DNA from: Symbiodinium natans
Lineage: Eukaryota; Sar; Dinophyceae; Suessiales; Symbiodiniaceae
Assembly: GCA_905221605.1 (NCBI GenBank)
Contig: CAJNDS010000197.1
Location: 170,884 to 200,380, forward strand
DNA: 29,497 bases
Direction of reading: 5' to 3'
Position numbers and translations under genes: made by a program. The notes under the pieces are model-generated. The model saw nothing but the letters and a program-made list of their open reading frames with translations. It was not told the origin of the DNA and did no database searches. Shown one piece after another: positions 13,804 to 22,515 of this stretch. Every line of letters starts with the position of its first letter. Position 1 is the stretch's first letter.

Positions 13804-14206
13804 GCCAGAGCTTCTCAGTCTCGCCGTTAGCAGGGTCATTGTTGAAGGAGTTGTGAAGAGCCTTTGGGATGCCGGCGACGCTTTCATCCCTAGAAGCGGC
13901 TTCTAAACCTGGTCATCTCTACGTTCTGCCCCACGGTGAGGCAACTTCTTCGTGGCGCTTCCAAGCCGCACAACTCTGTTCCTGACTTCCCTGGCACTGT
14001 CCCTGGCGCTCATAGCTACCTGCACTGCAAGGTGTCTCCAAAGTCGGGGGGTGTTCCAAGAATGCAGAAGCCCTAAAGCCACAGGTTGAGAAACAAGGAG
14101 CCCGGGGGTCCCAGCCACAGTCCTGCGACCCACATTCTAGACTCTTCTTAGTCTTATCACCTATCGCCTGAAACATGAAATCCTCCAAGCCTTGAGCGCT
14201 CAGAAA
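13804..14206 (+). other. Possible terminal coding stretch or 3' region
   Basis: A plus-strand frame open from about 13900 to the TAA at 14074 reads TFCPTVRQLLRGASKPHN, then SVPDFPGTVPGAHSYLHC and ends GGVPRMQKP. The composition looks like protein, but no acceptor or domain fixes it. CCCTAAAG follows at its end. Minus-strand readings over 13903-14188 are also open. No polyadenylation signal recognised. Confidence 0.25.
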
Positions 14207-14623
14207 ACTTGAGAGAATCAGGCTCTGATGGTGGCTTACTGCTTGAAGAACAGAGCCTGGCCGCGAGATGCGCGAACCCCGAAGTCTCCCAAGTCGGATG
14301 TCGAGAAGCAGCAGTTCCTCACTTAATCGTCTTCGGCTTCAACACAGATCTGAGCATCAGATATGGGTCACATAAACATAAAGTTTGCGGAACAGTTAGG
14401 ATTCAAGGTTTCGGGTTATGGTGTAGTGTGCAAGCTGCTTGCAGGCCGCTCTCTTGTATAGCCAGGAGCCAAAACCAGGCACCTGTACTTTTTGTCTCCT
14501 ACACATCTTGCGTCTGCGAGTTGCCACGCCGTGGCGTTTAATGTGTACAGAGAACCCGCGAGACTGGTCACCTGAATCTTTGTAGTCCGTGCACAGTACA
14601 CGGTCCTGGCTTGCCATGGGGAG
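14207..14623. other. Unassigned stretch
   Basis: A 110-codon plus-strand reading (14209-14541) starts at a non-ATG codon and contains GFNTDLSIRYGSHKHKVC, but shows no domain and no splice support. Overlapping minus-strand frames are equally open. Confidence 0.2.
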
Positions 14624-14934
14624 ATGTCTAGGATTGCTAATGTGGCCAGCATCTTTATTCACAAGGTCTTGGACCAATTTGTTGGTATCTGCAAGAGTAG
14701 ATTTAGAGCATCGGTGGACATGTTTAGGTTTGTGTCGGCTATACGTACCCTAAAGTATATACATAGGGTCACCCAAATCCTGGAATCTGGAAAACCTGTG
14801 GCGAGGGCAGTCGGCCGTTTTGCTGGAAGGCTGGGAAGTCACAACGACTCTGCAGACTTCAGTCAAGCTATAGACAGCGGATCTACGAAGATGTCCCCCC
14901 AGAGCCCTCGAGTAGCAGTTGTAGTTGTTTTCTG
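14624..14934 (+). CDS. Doubtful ORF, basic protein segment
   Basis: An ATG-started plus-strand reading beginning MSRIANVASIFIHKVLDQ, basic and partly helical, open for about 100 codons until it runs into the AGT microsatellite, where it becomes poly-Ser/Arg. No domain recognised. It could be a real N-terminal exon or a chance opening. Confidence 0.2.
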
Positions 14935-14937
14935 TAA

Positions 14938-14991
14938 GAGGAGGAGTAGGAGCAGGAAGAGGGGTAGGAATAGGAGTAGGAGTAGGAGTCG

Positions 14992-15051
<60 letters not shown>

Positions 15052-15119
15052 CAGTAGTAGTACTAGTAGTACTAGTAGTACTAGTAGCAGTAGCAGTAGC
15101 AGTAGCAGTAGTAGTAGTA

Positions 15120-15163
<44 letters not shown>

Positions 15164-15186
15164 GGTAGTGGTAGTAGGTAGTGGTA
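14938..15186. repeat. (AGT)n then (CGT)n triplet microsatellite
   Basis: GGAGTAGGAGC-type start, a long (AGT)n, AGTACT and AGCAGT blocks, then about 16 CGT triplets, then GGTAGT. Same family as the 5003 array and the same orientation. Confidence 0.97.
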
Positions 15187-15249
15187 GAAGAAGAAGACCT
15201 TAAACCCGAAACCTCAACCTAGACCCTCAACCCCACACCCCAAATAGAG
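15187..15249 (+). repeat. CCCTAAA-like tract
   Basis: TTAAACCCGAAACCTCAACC, CCCTCAACCCCACACCCC: degenerate CCCTAAA repeats ending at a possible acceptor (ATAGAG|G). Confidence 0.7.
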
Positions 15250-15298
15250 GATCTTGTTGGACCCGCGCAATGCACCCTCTTCGCTTTTGATGCCTGAG
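15250..15298 (+). CDS. Predicted exon from intron syntax (weak)
   Basis: Located only because CCCTAAA-like sequence ends just before it and GGGTTTAGGGCTTGGGGTTTAG (15353-15374) follows. The acceptor is AG|G and a possible donor GAG|GC (GCTTGA). One frame reads ILLDPRNAPSSLLMPE, another DLVGPAQCTLFAFDA. No domain. If real, the gene or a second one continues beyond 14,100. Confidence 0.3.
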
Positions 15299-15374
15299 GC
15301 TTGACCTAGCCAATGGCAGCTTTTCCAAAGGGCCCCCAGATTTCTCCCATAGGGTTTAGGGCTTGGGGTTTAGG

Positions 15375-16466
15375 GTTTAGTAATACGGCACGCTGAAGTT
15401 TAGGGTTGTTAGCGGTCACCCAGTGTTCTGGGGATTGTTGTCTGCGTTTGCCCAAACTTCTGAGCATGAGGTGCTTTCTCCGGGAGAGGTTCTTCCAGGT
15501 TTCCGGTTTAGGGCCATCGCGATGCTTGCAATTCTTCCACTCAAGTGCTTCTGGTTGTTGTTATCACGACCACTGTTGTTCTCTTCTTATCCACCAACAT
15601 AATTAACTGCCACGCCCTTATGAAATCGTGGTACCCCTAAATTAAAACGTTGGACACTTCTACTGAGACTGGGGTTTCCTGCGTTGGGAAGGGCAGGCAC
15701 GCGAAGCGTGGTTGCCGCCCTGGGAAGAGTCACGCGATGATCCATGCGCAGACCGCCAGAGAGGATCGCACCCAGAGCCCGTAAAGATGCGACCATACCA
15801 TGCCGTGCGATACTATATACTCTACGACTACGACATTACAGGTTGCGAATTAGGCCAGACTGTAGGTAATCTTCCAACCTGCTGTTGGTAGCACTGTCCT
15901 TGGTAGCACAGGGTGCTGATGCGATGACGGCCCTTTGAAATCAGGTACCGTATTTAGGGTTTGAATTAATTTTCTCATACAGCTCAGAGGCTTTGATTGC
16001 AGACAGCATGAATGCAGAAGTCTTGCAGAAGGTCCGTCGGCAGCACTGCGCTGCGGGGCTGTCCCTTGTTTCCTGAGGGATTTGACCGGGAAGCTTTTTT
16101 ATGTAGGGGAACCTCCGCCTCAACAGTTGGGGATCGGAACTGGAAATGGCACTTGAGCACTAGTCCTGCATTGTGGCTTGCTACTCACTCATTGCTGTAC
16201 CTCGTACCTCCGCACTCACGGCATGTCTTGCATGTGTCCTGGACAGTTCACTTGTGTTTACTGCCCCGTGAGGCTTGGCAAAGCTGTTTCAGACCCCTGT
16301 CTACCTCCATGATCCTTTCTTCTATGAAGTGCAGGAATGGCTTGTTTCGGAGCTTTGAGCTTTTTTTCTGCGAATTCCCAGCAGCGTTGTCCAAAAGATT
16401 GTGAGGTTCCACCGCCCTTTTGGGGAGGCTTTTTACCACAAAAAGGGTAAGCATTTCAATTTATCC
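15375..16466. other. Unassigned stretch before the 100-bp array
   Basis: Short TTTAGGG motifs at 15369-15405 and 15954-15960. The 130-codon plus-strand reading at 16012-16404 starts at a non-ATG codon and shows no domain. GCGATACTATATACTCTACG (15808-15827) is the AT motif seen in introns. No gene supported. Confidence 0.3.
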
Positions 16467-17060
16467 CAAAAACCTGTGCTGGCAACGTAATCGTGGCTCC
16501 AGAAGGGTTGTGAATATGCCCCCGCGACCCAATAGCTTGCGCCAGCGACCAAGTAGCTCGAACCCTCTGACGGCCAAAAACCTGTGCTGGCAACGCAATC
16601 GTGGCTCCAGAAGGGCTGTGAATATGGCCCCGCGACCCAATAGCTTGCGCCAGCGACCAAGTAGCTCGAACCCTGTAATCGTGGCTCCAGAAGGGTTGTG
16701 AATATGCCCCCGCGACCAAATCGCTTGCGCAGCGACCAAGTATCTCGAACCCTCTGACGCCCAAAAACCTGTGCTGGCAGCGCGGTCGTGGCTGCAGGGT
16801 TGTGAATATGCCCCTGCGACCCAATAGCTTGCGCCAGCGACCAAGTAGCTCGAACTGGCAACGTAATCGTGGCTCCAGCAGGGTTGTGAATATGCCCCCG
16901 CGACCCAATAGCTTGCGCCCACGACCGACCAAGCAGCTCGAACTCTTTGACGCCCAAAAACCTGTGTGAATATGCCCCCGCGACCGAATAGCTTGAGCGA
17001 CCAATGCCAAGTAGCTCGAACCCTCTGACGCCCAAAAGCCTATGCTGGGAACGCAATCGT
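16467..17060. repeat. About 100-108 bp tandem repeat, block A
   Basis: Units read CCAAAAACCTGTGCTGGCAA, CGTAATCGTGGCTCCAGAAG, GGTTGTGAATATGCCCCCGC, then GACC(C/A)AATAGCTTGCGCCAGCG and ACCAAGTAGCTCGAACCCTC. GGCTCCAG occurs at 16494, 16602, 16683 and 16871. Units are partly truncated. Minus-strand ORFs with repeated RRQRVRATWSLAQAIGSRG-like peptides are open in three frames, so they are artefacts. Confidence 0.95.
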
Positions 17061-17225
17061 CATTTAGTAGGCAGCGACACACATGGCATTCACACATGCC
17101 TCCGCGAAAAATCCGTGCCGGGATTACGACAGTAGTCTTTTTTCGCGAAAGTGCTTACGTTGCCCAGGTCTTGTTCTAGATTGCTAGTAGCTTCCAGGCT
17201 TTCAGTTTCCTGCTAGACTGCCGGG
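17061..17225. other. Spacer with CGCGAAAA inverted motif
   Basis: CCGCGAAAAATCC (17102-17114) and CTTTTTTCGCGAAAG (17137-17151) can pair. A related GTTTTTCGCGACGAC motif lies at 17633-17647 on the other side of the candidate exon, so the two array blocks have similar flanks. Confidence 0.5.
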
Positions 17226-17374
17226 ATGGCTCCGAAGTACTCGCAGAGCCAAGGGGTGCAGAGTTTGCAGCCTCAAGATCCAGAAGCAGTTCTCAGGGAT
17301 GGATATTTGGCGAACGTTCCGCGTAAACCCCGCGTAAGTCGAGGTAGCCTTTCCAAGGACGGCACTCATTTGAG
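17226..17374 (+). CDS. Candidate first exon (ATG start)
   Basis: ATG in a GGGATGG context, open for 50 codons to a possible TGAG|GTGCGT donor. The peptide starts MAPKYSQSQGVQSLQPQDPE, continues AVLRDGYLANVPRKPRVSRG and ends SKDGTHL. Hydrophilic and protein-like, but no family recognised. TTTCAG at 17201-17206 could be a trans-splice acceptor just upstream, as dinoflagellate mRNAs receive a spliced leader; this is inference. It is flanked on both sides by the 100-bp repeat blocks, so it could be a pseudo-exon. Confidence 0.35.
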
Positions 17375-17689
17375 GTGCGTGTTGGCTGTTATTGGGATTC
17401 ATATCTCTGAAGTGAAACCAATCCGTTGAGGAAGGAGCTGCAGGCCCGGTGTGGTTCTGGACTTGAACCCTTATGTCCAACATTAAGCCTGGAACCCTGG
17501 ACCCTAAACCCTAAACCCCAACCCTTAACGTTCTAATTTGGTTTGTTGAAGCTTAGGGATCTACACCTTATCTGGGCGAACAGCATAAACCTGCACCGCG
17601 ATGTGTCCGCGAAAGTTTTGCGAAAGTAATTTGTTTTTCGCGACGACGGACCTTTCGGGATGAAAGAGTTTTAAATGATCACAGCCCAA
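17375..17689. other. Spacer with CCCTAAA tract
   Basis: GGACCCTAAACCCTAAACCC (17499-17518) and neighbours, then CGCGAAAGTTTTGCGAAAG (17608-17626). No gene seen. Confidence 0.4.
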
Positions 17690-18275
17690 TATGCCCCCGC
17701 GACCAGATAGCTTGCGCCAACGACTAAGTAGCTCGAACCCTCTGACGCCCAAGAAACCGGTGCTGGCAACTTAATCCTGGCTCCAGAAGGGTTGCGAATA
17801 TGCCCCCGCAACCAAATAGCGCCAGCGACCAGGTAGCTCGAACCCTCTGACGGCCAAAAACCTGTGCCTGGTAACGTAATCGTGGCTCCCGAAGGGTTGT
17901 GAATATGCCCACGACCAAATAGCGCCAGCGACCAGGTAGCTCGAACCCTCTGACGGCCAAACACCTGTGCTGGCAACGCCATCGTGGCTCCAGAAGGGTT
18001 GTGAATATGCCCCCCCGACCAAATAGCTTGCGCTAGCAACCCAGTAGCTCGAACCCTCTGACGCCCAAGAACCTGTGCTGGTAAAGTAATCGTGGCTCCA
18101 GAAGGGTTGTGAATATGGGGCATATTCACAACCTTTCTGGAGCCACGATTACGTTTTCAGTACAGGTTTTTGGTTGTCAGAGCGTTCGAGCAGTTCGAGC
18201 TACTTGGTCGCTGGCCCAAGCTATTTGGTCGCGGGATTACGTTACCAGCACAAGTTTTTGGGCGTCAGAGGGTTT
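17690..18275. repeat. About 100-bp tandem repeat, block B, with head-to-head inversion
   Basis: Plus-orientation units (GGCTCCAG or close variants at 17770, 17883, 17983, 18093) run to 18117. There the array turns round: 18088-18117 and 18121-18150 are inverted copies with a 3-nt GGG centre and one mismatch, and the inverted unit continues, less well matched, to about 18275. Confidence 0.95.
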
Positions 18276-18640
18276 CTTGGCGATGTTTATGGGTTGGTTG
18301 GTTGGTGGGGTTTTGTCTTGGATCCTCAAACTGGGGCATAGATGGTTGGTGGCTGGGTTGTCTTAGTCATGATCATGATGGGACCGCGCATTGGCAGGGA
18401 TAGTTGGCGGTATGGGCTGGAGAGGCAAGGGTGACCAGTGGGCATGGCGACAGAAAAAACTTGTAGACATTCACTTCTTTCATTCGACCCAAAGCTGTCT
18501 CATGGAATCCAAAACTGTCGGCTCTTTTCGGAAAAACGAACATAACAAAACACACAATCAAGCAGAAATGACCGGACCGGGCAGGAAAAGCTGAAAAGCT
18601 TTCGTTCGCCATAGTTGCTTTGAAACTGGGCTTGAGTTTC
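18276..18640. other. Unassigned stretch
   Basis: GGTTGGTTGGTTGGTGGGG (18292-18310) G/T repeats, then unique sequence. The minus-strand ATG reading at 18373-18612 starts MANESFSAFPARSGHF and contains a hydrophobic LIVCFVMFVF stretch; the plus strand has an overlapping reading. Neither shows a domain. Confidence 0.25.
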
Positions 18641-18776
18641 CCCTCTAAACCCTAAACCCTAAACCCTAGACCCTAGACCCTAGACCCTAGACCCTAAACC
18701 CTAAACCCTAAACCCTAAACCCTAAACCCTAAACCCTAAACCCTAAACCCTAAACCCTAAACCCTAAACCCTAGAC
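18641..18776. repeat. Interstitial telomere-type block (CCCTAAA)n
   Basis: About 19 nearly perfect heptamers of CCCTAAA with four or five consecutive CCCTAGA variants near the start. This is the TTTAGGG telomere type known from plants, dinoflagellates and other algae. It is not the end of the molecule, since about 10.7 kb follow. Confidence 0.97.
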
Positions 18777-18779
18777 CAG

Positions 18780-18836
18780 ACCAACTTGTACCCAGAAGTC
18801 GCCCTGCGACGCGGATTCGCCCCAGCTGTGCAGGAG
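18780..18836 (+). CDS. Candidate exon island inside the telomere-type block
   Basis: Sixty unique bases between two CCCTAAA arrays. With the acceptor GACCAG|A the plus frame reads TNLYPEVALRRGFAPAVQE; two other frames are also open. Its position after a CCCTAAA tract resembles the exon pattern upstream, but it lacks an AG|G start and a clear donor. It may simply be a non-coding interruption. Confidence 0.25.
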
Positions 18837-18843
18837 GGAAAAA

Positions 18844-18920
18844 AACCCTACACCCTAAACCCTAAACCCTAAGCCCTAAGCCCTAAACCCTAAGCCCTAA
18901 GCCCTAAACCCTAAACCCTG
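18844..18920. repeat. Second telomere-type block, CCCTAAA with CCCTAAG variants
   Basis: About 11 heptamers, alternating CCCTAAA and CCCTAAG. Followed by a short (TATG)n run at 18943-18965. Confidence 0.95.
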
Positions 18921-19019
18921 AATTTAAACCCAAAAGACTTTCATGTACGTATGTATGTATGTATGATGTACGAGGAACCTTCCTGTATTATGTGACCATG
19001 CGTCTTTTCTGAACTTTCA

Positions 19020-20727
19020 AACGGGGGTTCGAATAGTTTGAATGGTTTGGGGGCCCGGCCTGGGGTCCCCAAACTATTCGAACTATTCGAACTATTCTAA
19101 ACTATTCGAACTATTCGAACCAGAGGGGTTCGAATAGTTCGAATAGTTTGGGGGCATGGCCTGGTGCCCCAAACTATTCGAACTATTCGAACCAGATGGG
19201 TTCGAATAGTTTGGGGGCCCGGCCTGGGGCCCCCAAACTATTCGAACTATTCGAACTATTCGAAACTATTCGAACTATTCGAACCAGAGGGGTTCGAATA
19301 GTTCGAATAGTTTGGGGCCCGGCCTGGTGCCCTAAACTATTCGAACTATTCGAACTATTCGAACCAGGGGGGTTCGAATAGTTCGAATAGTTTGGGGGCC
19401 CGGCCTGGTGCCCTAAACTATTCGAACTATTCGAACTATTCGAACCAGGGGGGTTCGAATAGTTCGAATAGTTTCGAATAGTTCGAATAGTTCGAATAGT
19501 TTGGGGCGTGCCCGGGGAGACCAGTTTGGGAGGAAGGGGGTTCGAATAGTTCGAATAGTGTGGGGGCCCCAAGCCGGGCCCCCAAACTATTCGAACTATT
19601 CGAACTATTCGAAACTATTCGAACTATTCGAACCAGGGGGGTTCGAATAGTTCGAATAGTTTGGGCGCGAGGGCTGGTGCCCCAAACTATTCGAACTATT
19701 CGAACTATTCGAACCAGGGGGGTTCGAATAGTTCGAATAGTTTCGAATAGTTCGAATAGTTCGAATAGTTTGGGGGGTCACCGGGGGGACCAGTTTGGGA
19801 GGAAGGGGGGTTCGAATAGTTCGAATAGTGTGGGGGCCCCAGGCCGGGCCCCCAAACTATTCGAACTATTCGAAACTATTCGAACTATTCGAACCAGGGG
19901 GGTTCGAATAGTTCGAATAGTTTGGGCGCGAGGGCTGGTGCCCCAAACTATTCGAACTATTCGAACCAGGGGGGTTCGAATAGTTCGAATAGTTTCGAAT
20001 AGTTCGAATAGTTTGGGGGGTCCCCGGGGGGACCAGTTTGGGAGGAAGGGGGGTTCGAATAGTTCGAATAGTGTGGGGGCCCCAGGCCGGGCCCCCTAAA
20101 CTATTCGAACTATTCGAAACTATTCGAACTATTCGAACCAGGGGGGTTCGAATAGTTCGAATAGTTTGGGCGCGAGGGCTGGTGCCCCAAACTATTCGAA
20201 CTATTCGAACTATTCGAACCAGGGGGGTTCGAATAGTTCGAATAACTATTCGAACTATTCGAACTATTCGAACCAGGGGGGTTCGAATAGTTCGAATAGC
20301 TTCGAATAGTTCGAATAGTTCGAATAGTTTGGGGGGTCCCCGGGGGGACCAGTTTGGGAGGAAGGGGGGTTCGAATAGTTCGAATAGTGTGGGGGCCCCA
20401 GGCCGGGCTCCCAAACTATTCGAACTATTCGAACTATTCGAAACTATTCGTACTATTCGAACCAGGGGGGTTCGAATAGTTCGAATAGTTTGGGCGCGAG
20501 GGCTGGTGCCCCAAACTATTCGAACTATTCGAACTATTCGAACCAGGGGGGTTCGAATAGTTCGAATAGTTTGGGGGCGAGGGCTGGTGCCCCAAACTAT
20601 TCGAACTATTCGAACTATTCGAACCAGGGGGGTTCGAATAGTTCGAATAGTTTCGAATAGTTCGAATAGTTCGAATAGTTTGGGGGGGGCCCGGGGAGAC
20701 CAGTTTGGGAGGAAGGGGGGTTCGCGC
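19020..20727. repeat. ACTATTCGA / TCGAATAGT hairpin satellite
   Basis: Blocks of 2-5 ACTATTCGA nonamers alternate with blocks of the complement TCGAATAGT, separated alternately by an AACCAGGGGGGTT turn and by GC-rich spacers (GGGGGCCC-CAGGCC-GGGCCCCC, or GGGGGGTCCCCGGGGGGACC). GACCAGTTTGGGA recurs at about 19518, 19788, 20029, 20348 and 20698. Each pair of blocks can fold into a stem of about 20-35 bp. ORFs (FELFE, RIVRIV, NYSNYS) are open in several frames on both strands and are not proteins. Confidence 0.97.
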
Positions 20728-20747
20728 CGGCCTGGGGCCCCCAAAAT

Positions 20748-22030
20748 TCAAAATTTGCCGGAATCCCCTTGGCACCCTGCAAAAGTCCCGCAAATACCGC
20801 ACAAAACGGGAACGGGTAGGAACAACTTTGCGGGTCGAAATTTGCCGGGATCCCCTTGGCACCCTGCAAAAGTCCCGCAAATACCACACAAAACGGGAAC
20901 GGGTAGGAACAACTTTGCGGGTCGAAATTTGCCGGGATCCCCTTGGCACCCTGGAAAAGTCCCGCAAATACCACGCAAAACGGGAACGGGTAGGAACAAC
21001 ATTTGCGGGTCGAAATTTGCCGGGATCCCCTTGGCACCCTGCAAAAGTCCCGCAAATACCACACAAAACGGGAATGGGTAGGAACACCTTGGCGGGTCGA
21101 AATTTGCCGGGATCCCCTTGGCGCCCTGCAAAAGTCCCGCAAATACCACACAAAACGGGAACGGGTAGGAATAACTTTGCGGGTCGAAATTTGCCGGGAT
21201 CCCCTTGGCACCCTGCAAAAGTCCTACAAATACCACACGAAACGGGAACGGGTAGGAACAACTTTGCGGGTCGAAATTTGCCGGGATCCCCTTGGCACCC
21301 TGCAAAAGTCCCGCAAATACCACACAACACGGGAACGGGTAGGAACAACTTGGCGGGTCGAAATTTGCCGGGATCCCCTTGGCGCCCTGCAAAAGTCCCG
21401 CAAATATCACACAAAACGGGAACGGGTAGGAACAACTTTGCGGGTCGAAATTTGCCGGGATCCCCTTGGCACCCTGAAAAAGTCCTGCAAATGCCACACA
21501 AAACGGGAACGGGTAGGAACAACTTGGCGGGTCGAAATTTTGCCGGGATCCCCTTGGCGCCCTGCAAAAGTCCCGCAAATAACACACAAAACGGGAACGG
21601 GTAGGAACAACTTTGCGGGTCGAAATTTGCCGGGATCCCCTTGGCACCCTGGAAAAGTTCTTCAAGTACCGCACAAAATGGGAACAGGTAGGAACAACTT
21701 GGCAGGTCGAAATTTGCCGGGATCCCCTTGGCGCCCTGCAAAGTCCTGCAAATACCACACAAAACGGGAACGGGTAGGAACAACATTTGCGGGTCGAAAT
21801 TTGCCGGGATCCCCTTGGCGCCCTGAAAAAGTCCTGCAAATGCCACGCAAAACGGGAACGGGTAGGAACAACTTGGCGGGTCGAAAATTGCCGGGATCCC
21901 CTTGGCGCCCTGCAAAAGTCCCGCAAATATCACACAAAACGGGAACGGGTAGGAACAACTTTGCGGGTCGAAATTTGCCGGGATCCCCTTGGCACCCTGC
22001 AAAAGTCCTGCAAATGCCGCACAAAACTGA
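20748..22030. repeat. 87-bp satellite, 15 units, copy 1
   Basis: Unit: CGAAATTTGCCGGGATCCCC, TTGGC(A/G)CCCTGCAAAAGTCC, CGCAAATACCACACAAAACG, GGAACGGGTAGGAACAACTT, TGCGGGT. A G(G/A)ATCCCC core marks each unit (about 20759, 20848, 20935 and on to 21981). Being 29 codons long, the unit stays open in several frames and yields 29-residue repeat pseudo-proteins such as GRNNFAGRNLPGSPWHPAK on the plus strand. Single-base insertions and deletions shift the frame between units, which argues against coding. Confidence 0.97.
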
Positions 22031-22159
22031 TGCCCCAAACTATTCGAACTATTCGAGCCAAGGGGGTTCGAATAGTTTGAAAAATTTCGAATAGTTCGAA
22101 TAGTTCGAATAGTTTAGGGGGGTGGGGTGCCCGGGGAGACCAGTCTGGAAAGAAGGCTC

Positions 22160-22350
22160 GTGCTCGATTGGGAGAAGGCCCTGGCTCGTAATTTAGTATT
22201 CGGGGCAGGTAATTTAGTATTGGGGGAAGGCCCGGGCTCGTAATTTAGAATTCGGGGAAGGTCCGGGCTCGTAATTTAGTATTGAGAGAAGGCCCGGGCT
22301 CGTAATTTAAGATTGGGAGAAGGCCCGGGCTCGTAATTTAGTATTGGGAG
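22160..22350. repeat. 31-bp satellite, first block
   Basis: GGGAGAAGGCCCGGGCTCGT then AATTTAGTATT, about six units, some truncated. The same unit dominates 24390-26610. Confidence 0.95.
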
Positions 22351-22515
22351 TAGTTTGGGGCCCGGCCTGGGGCGCCCAAACTATTCAAACTATTCGAACT
22401 ATTTGAAACTATTCGAACTATTCGAACCAGGGGGGTTCGAATAGTTCGAATAGTTTGGGCGCGAGGGCTGGTGCCCCAAACTATTCGAACTATTCGAACT
22501 ATTCGAACCAGGGGG

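Larger units (their letters stand above)
20281..22430. repeat. Segmental tandem duplication, copy 1 (about 2.23 kb)
   Basis: From the hairpin satellite at 20281, through the 87-bp array, to the 31-bp block at about 22430. Landmarks reappear downstream at a constant offset: AATAGCTTCG at 20300 and 22535 (2235), the TACTATTCGA variant at 20451 and 22686 (2235), the array start and the ACAAAACTGA array end at 2232. The copies differ by a handful of substitutions and small indels. Confidence 0.9.

Noticed and set aside
16433-17097. Minus-strand ORFs of about 210 codons over the 100-bp array
   Set aside because: Open in three frames, following the repeat, and broken by truncated units.
18641-18920. 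Chromosome end (true telomere)
   Set aside because: The arrays are internal, with about 10.6 kb of further sequence on one side and 18.6 kb on the other.
20748-22030. CRISPR-like array
   Set aside because: The whole 87-bp unit is conserved with no variable spacers, and the context is eukaryotic satellite DNA.
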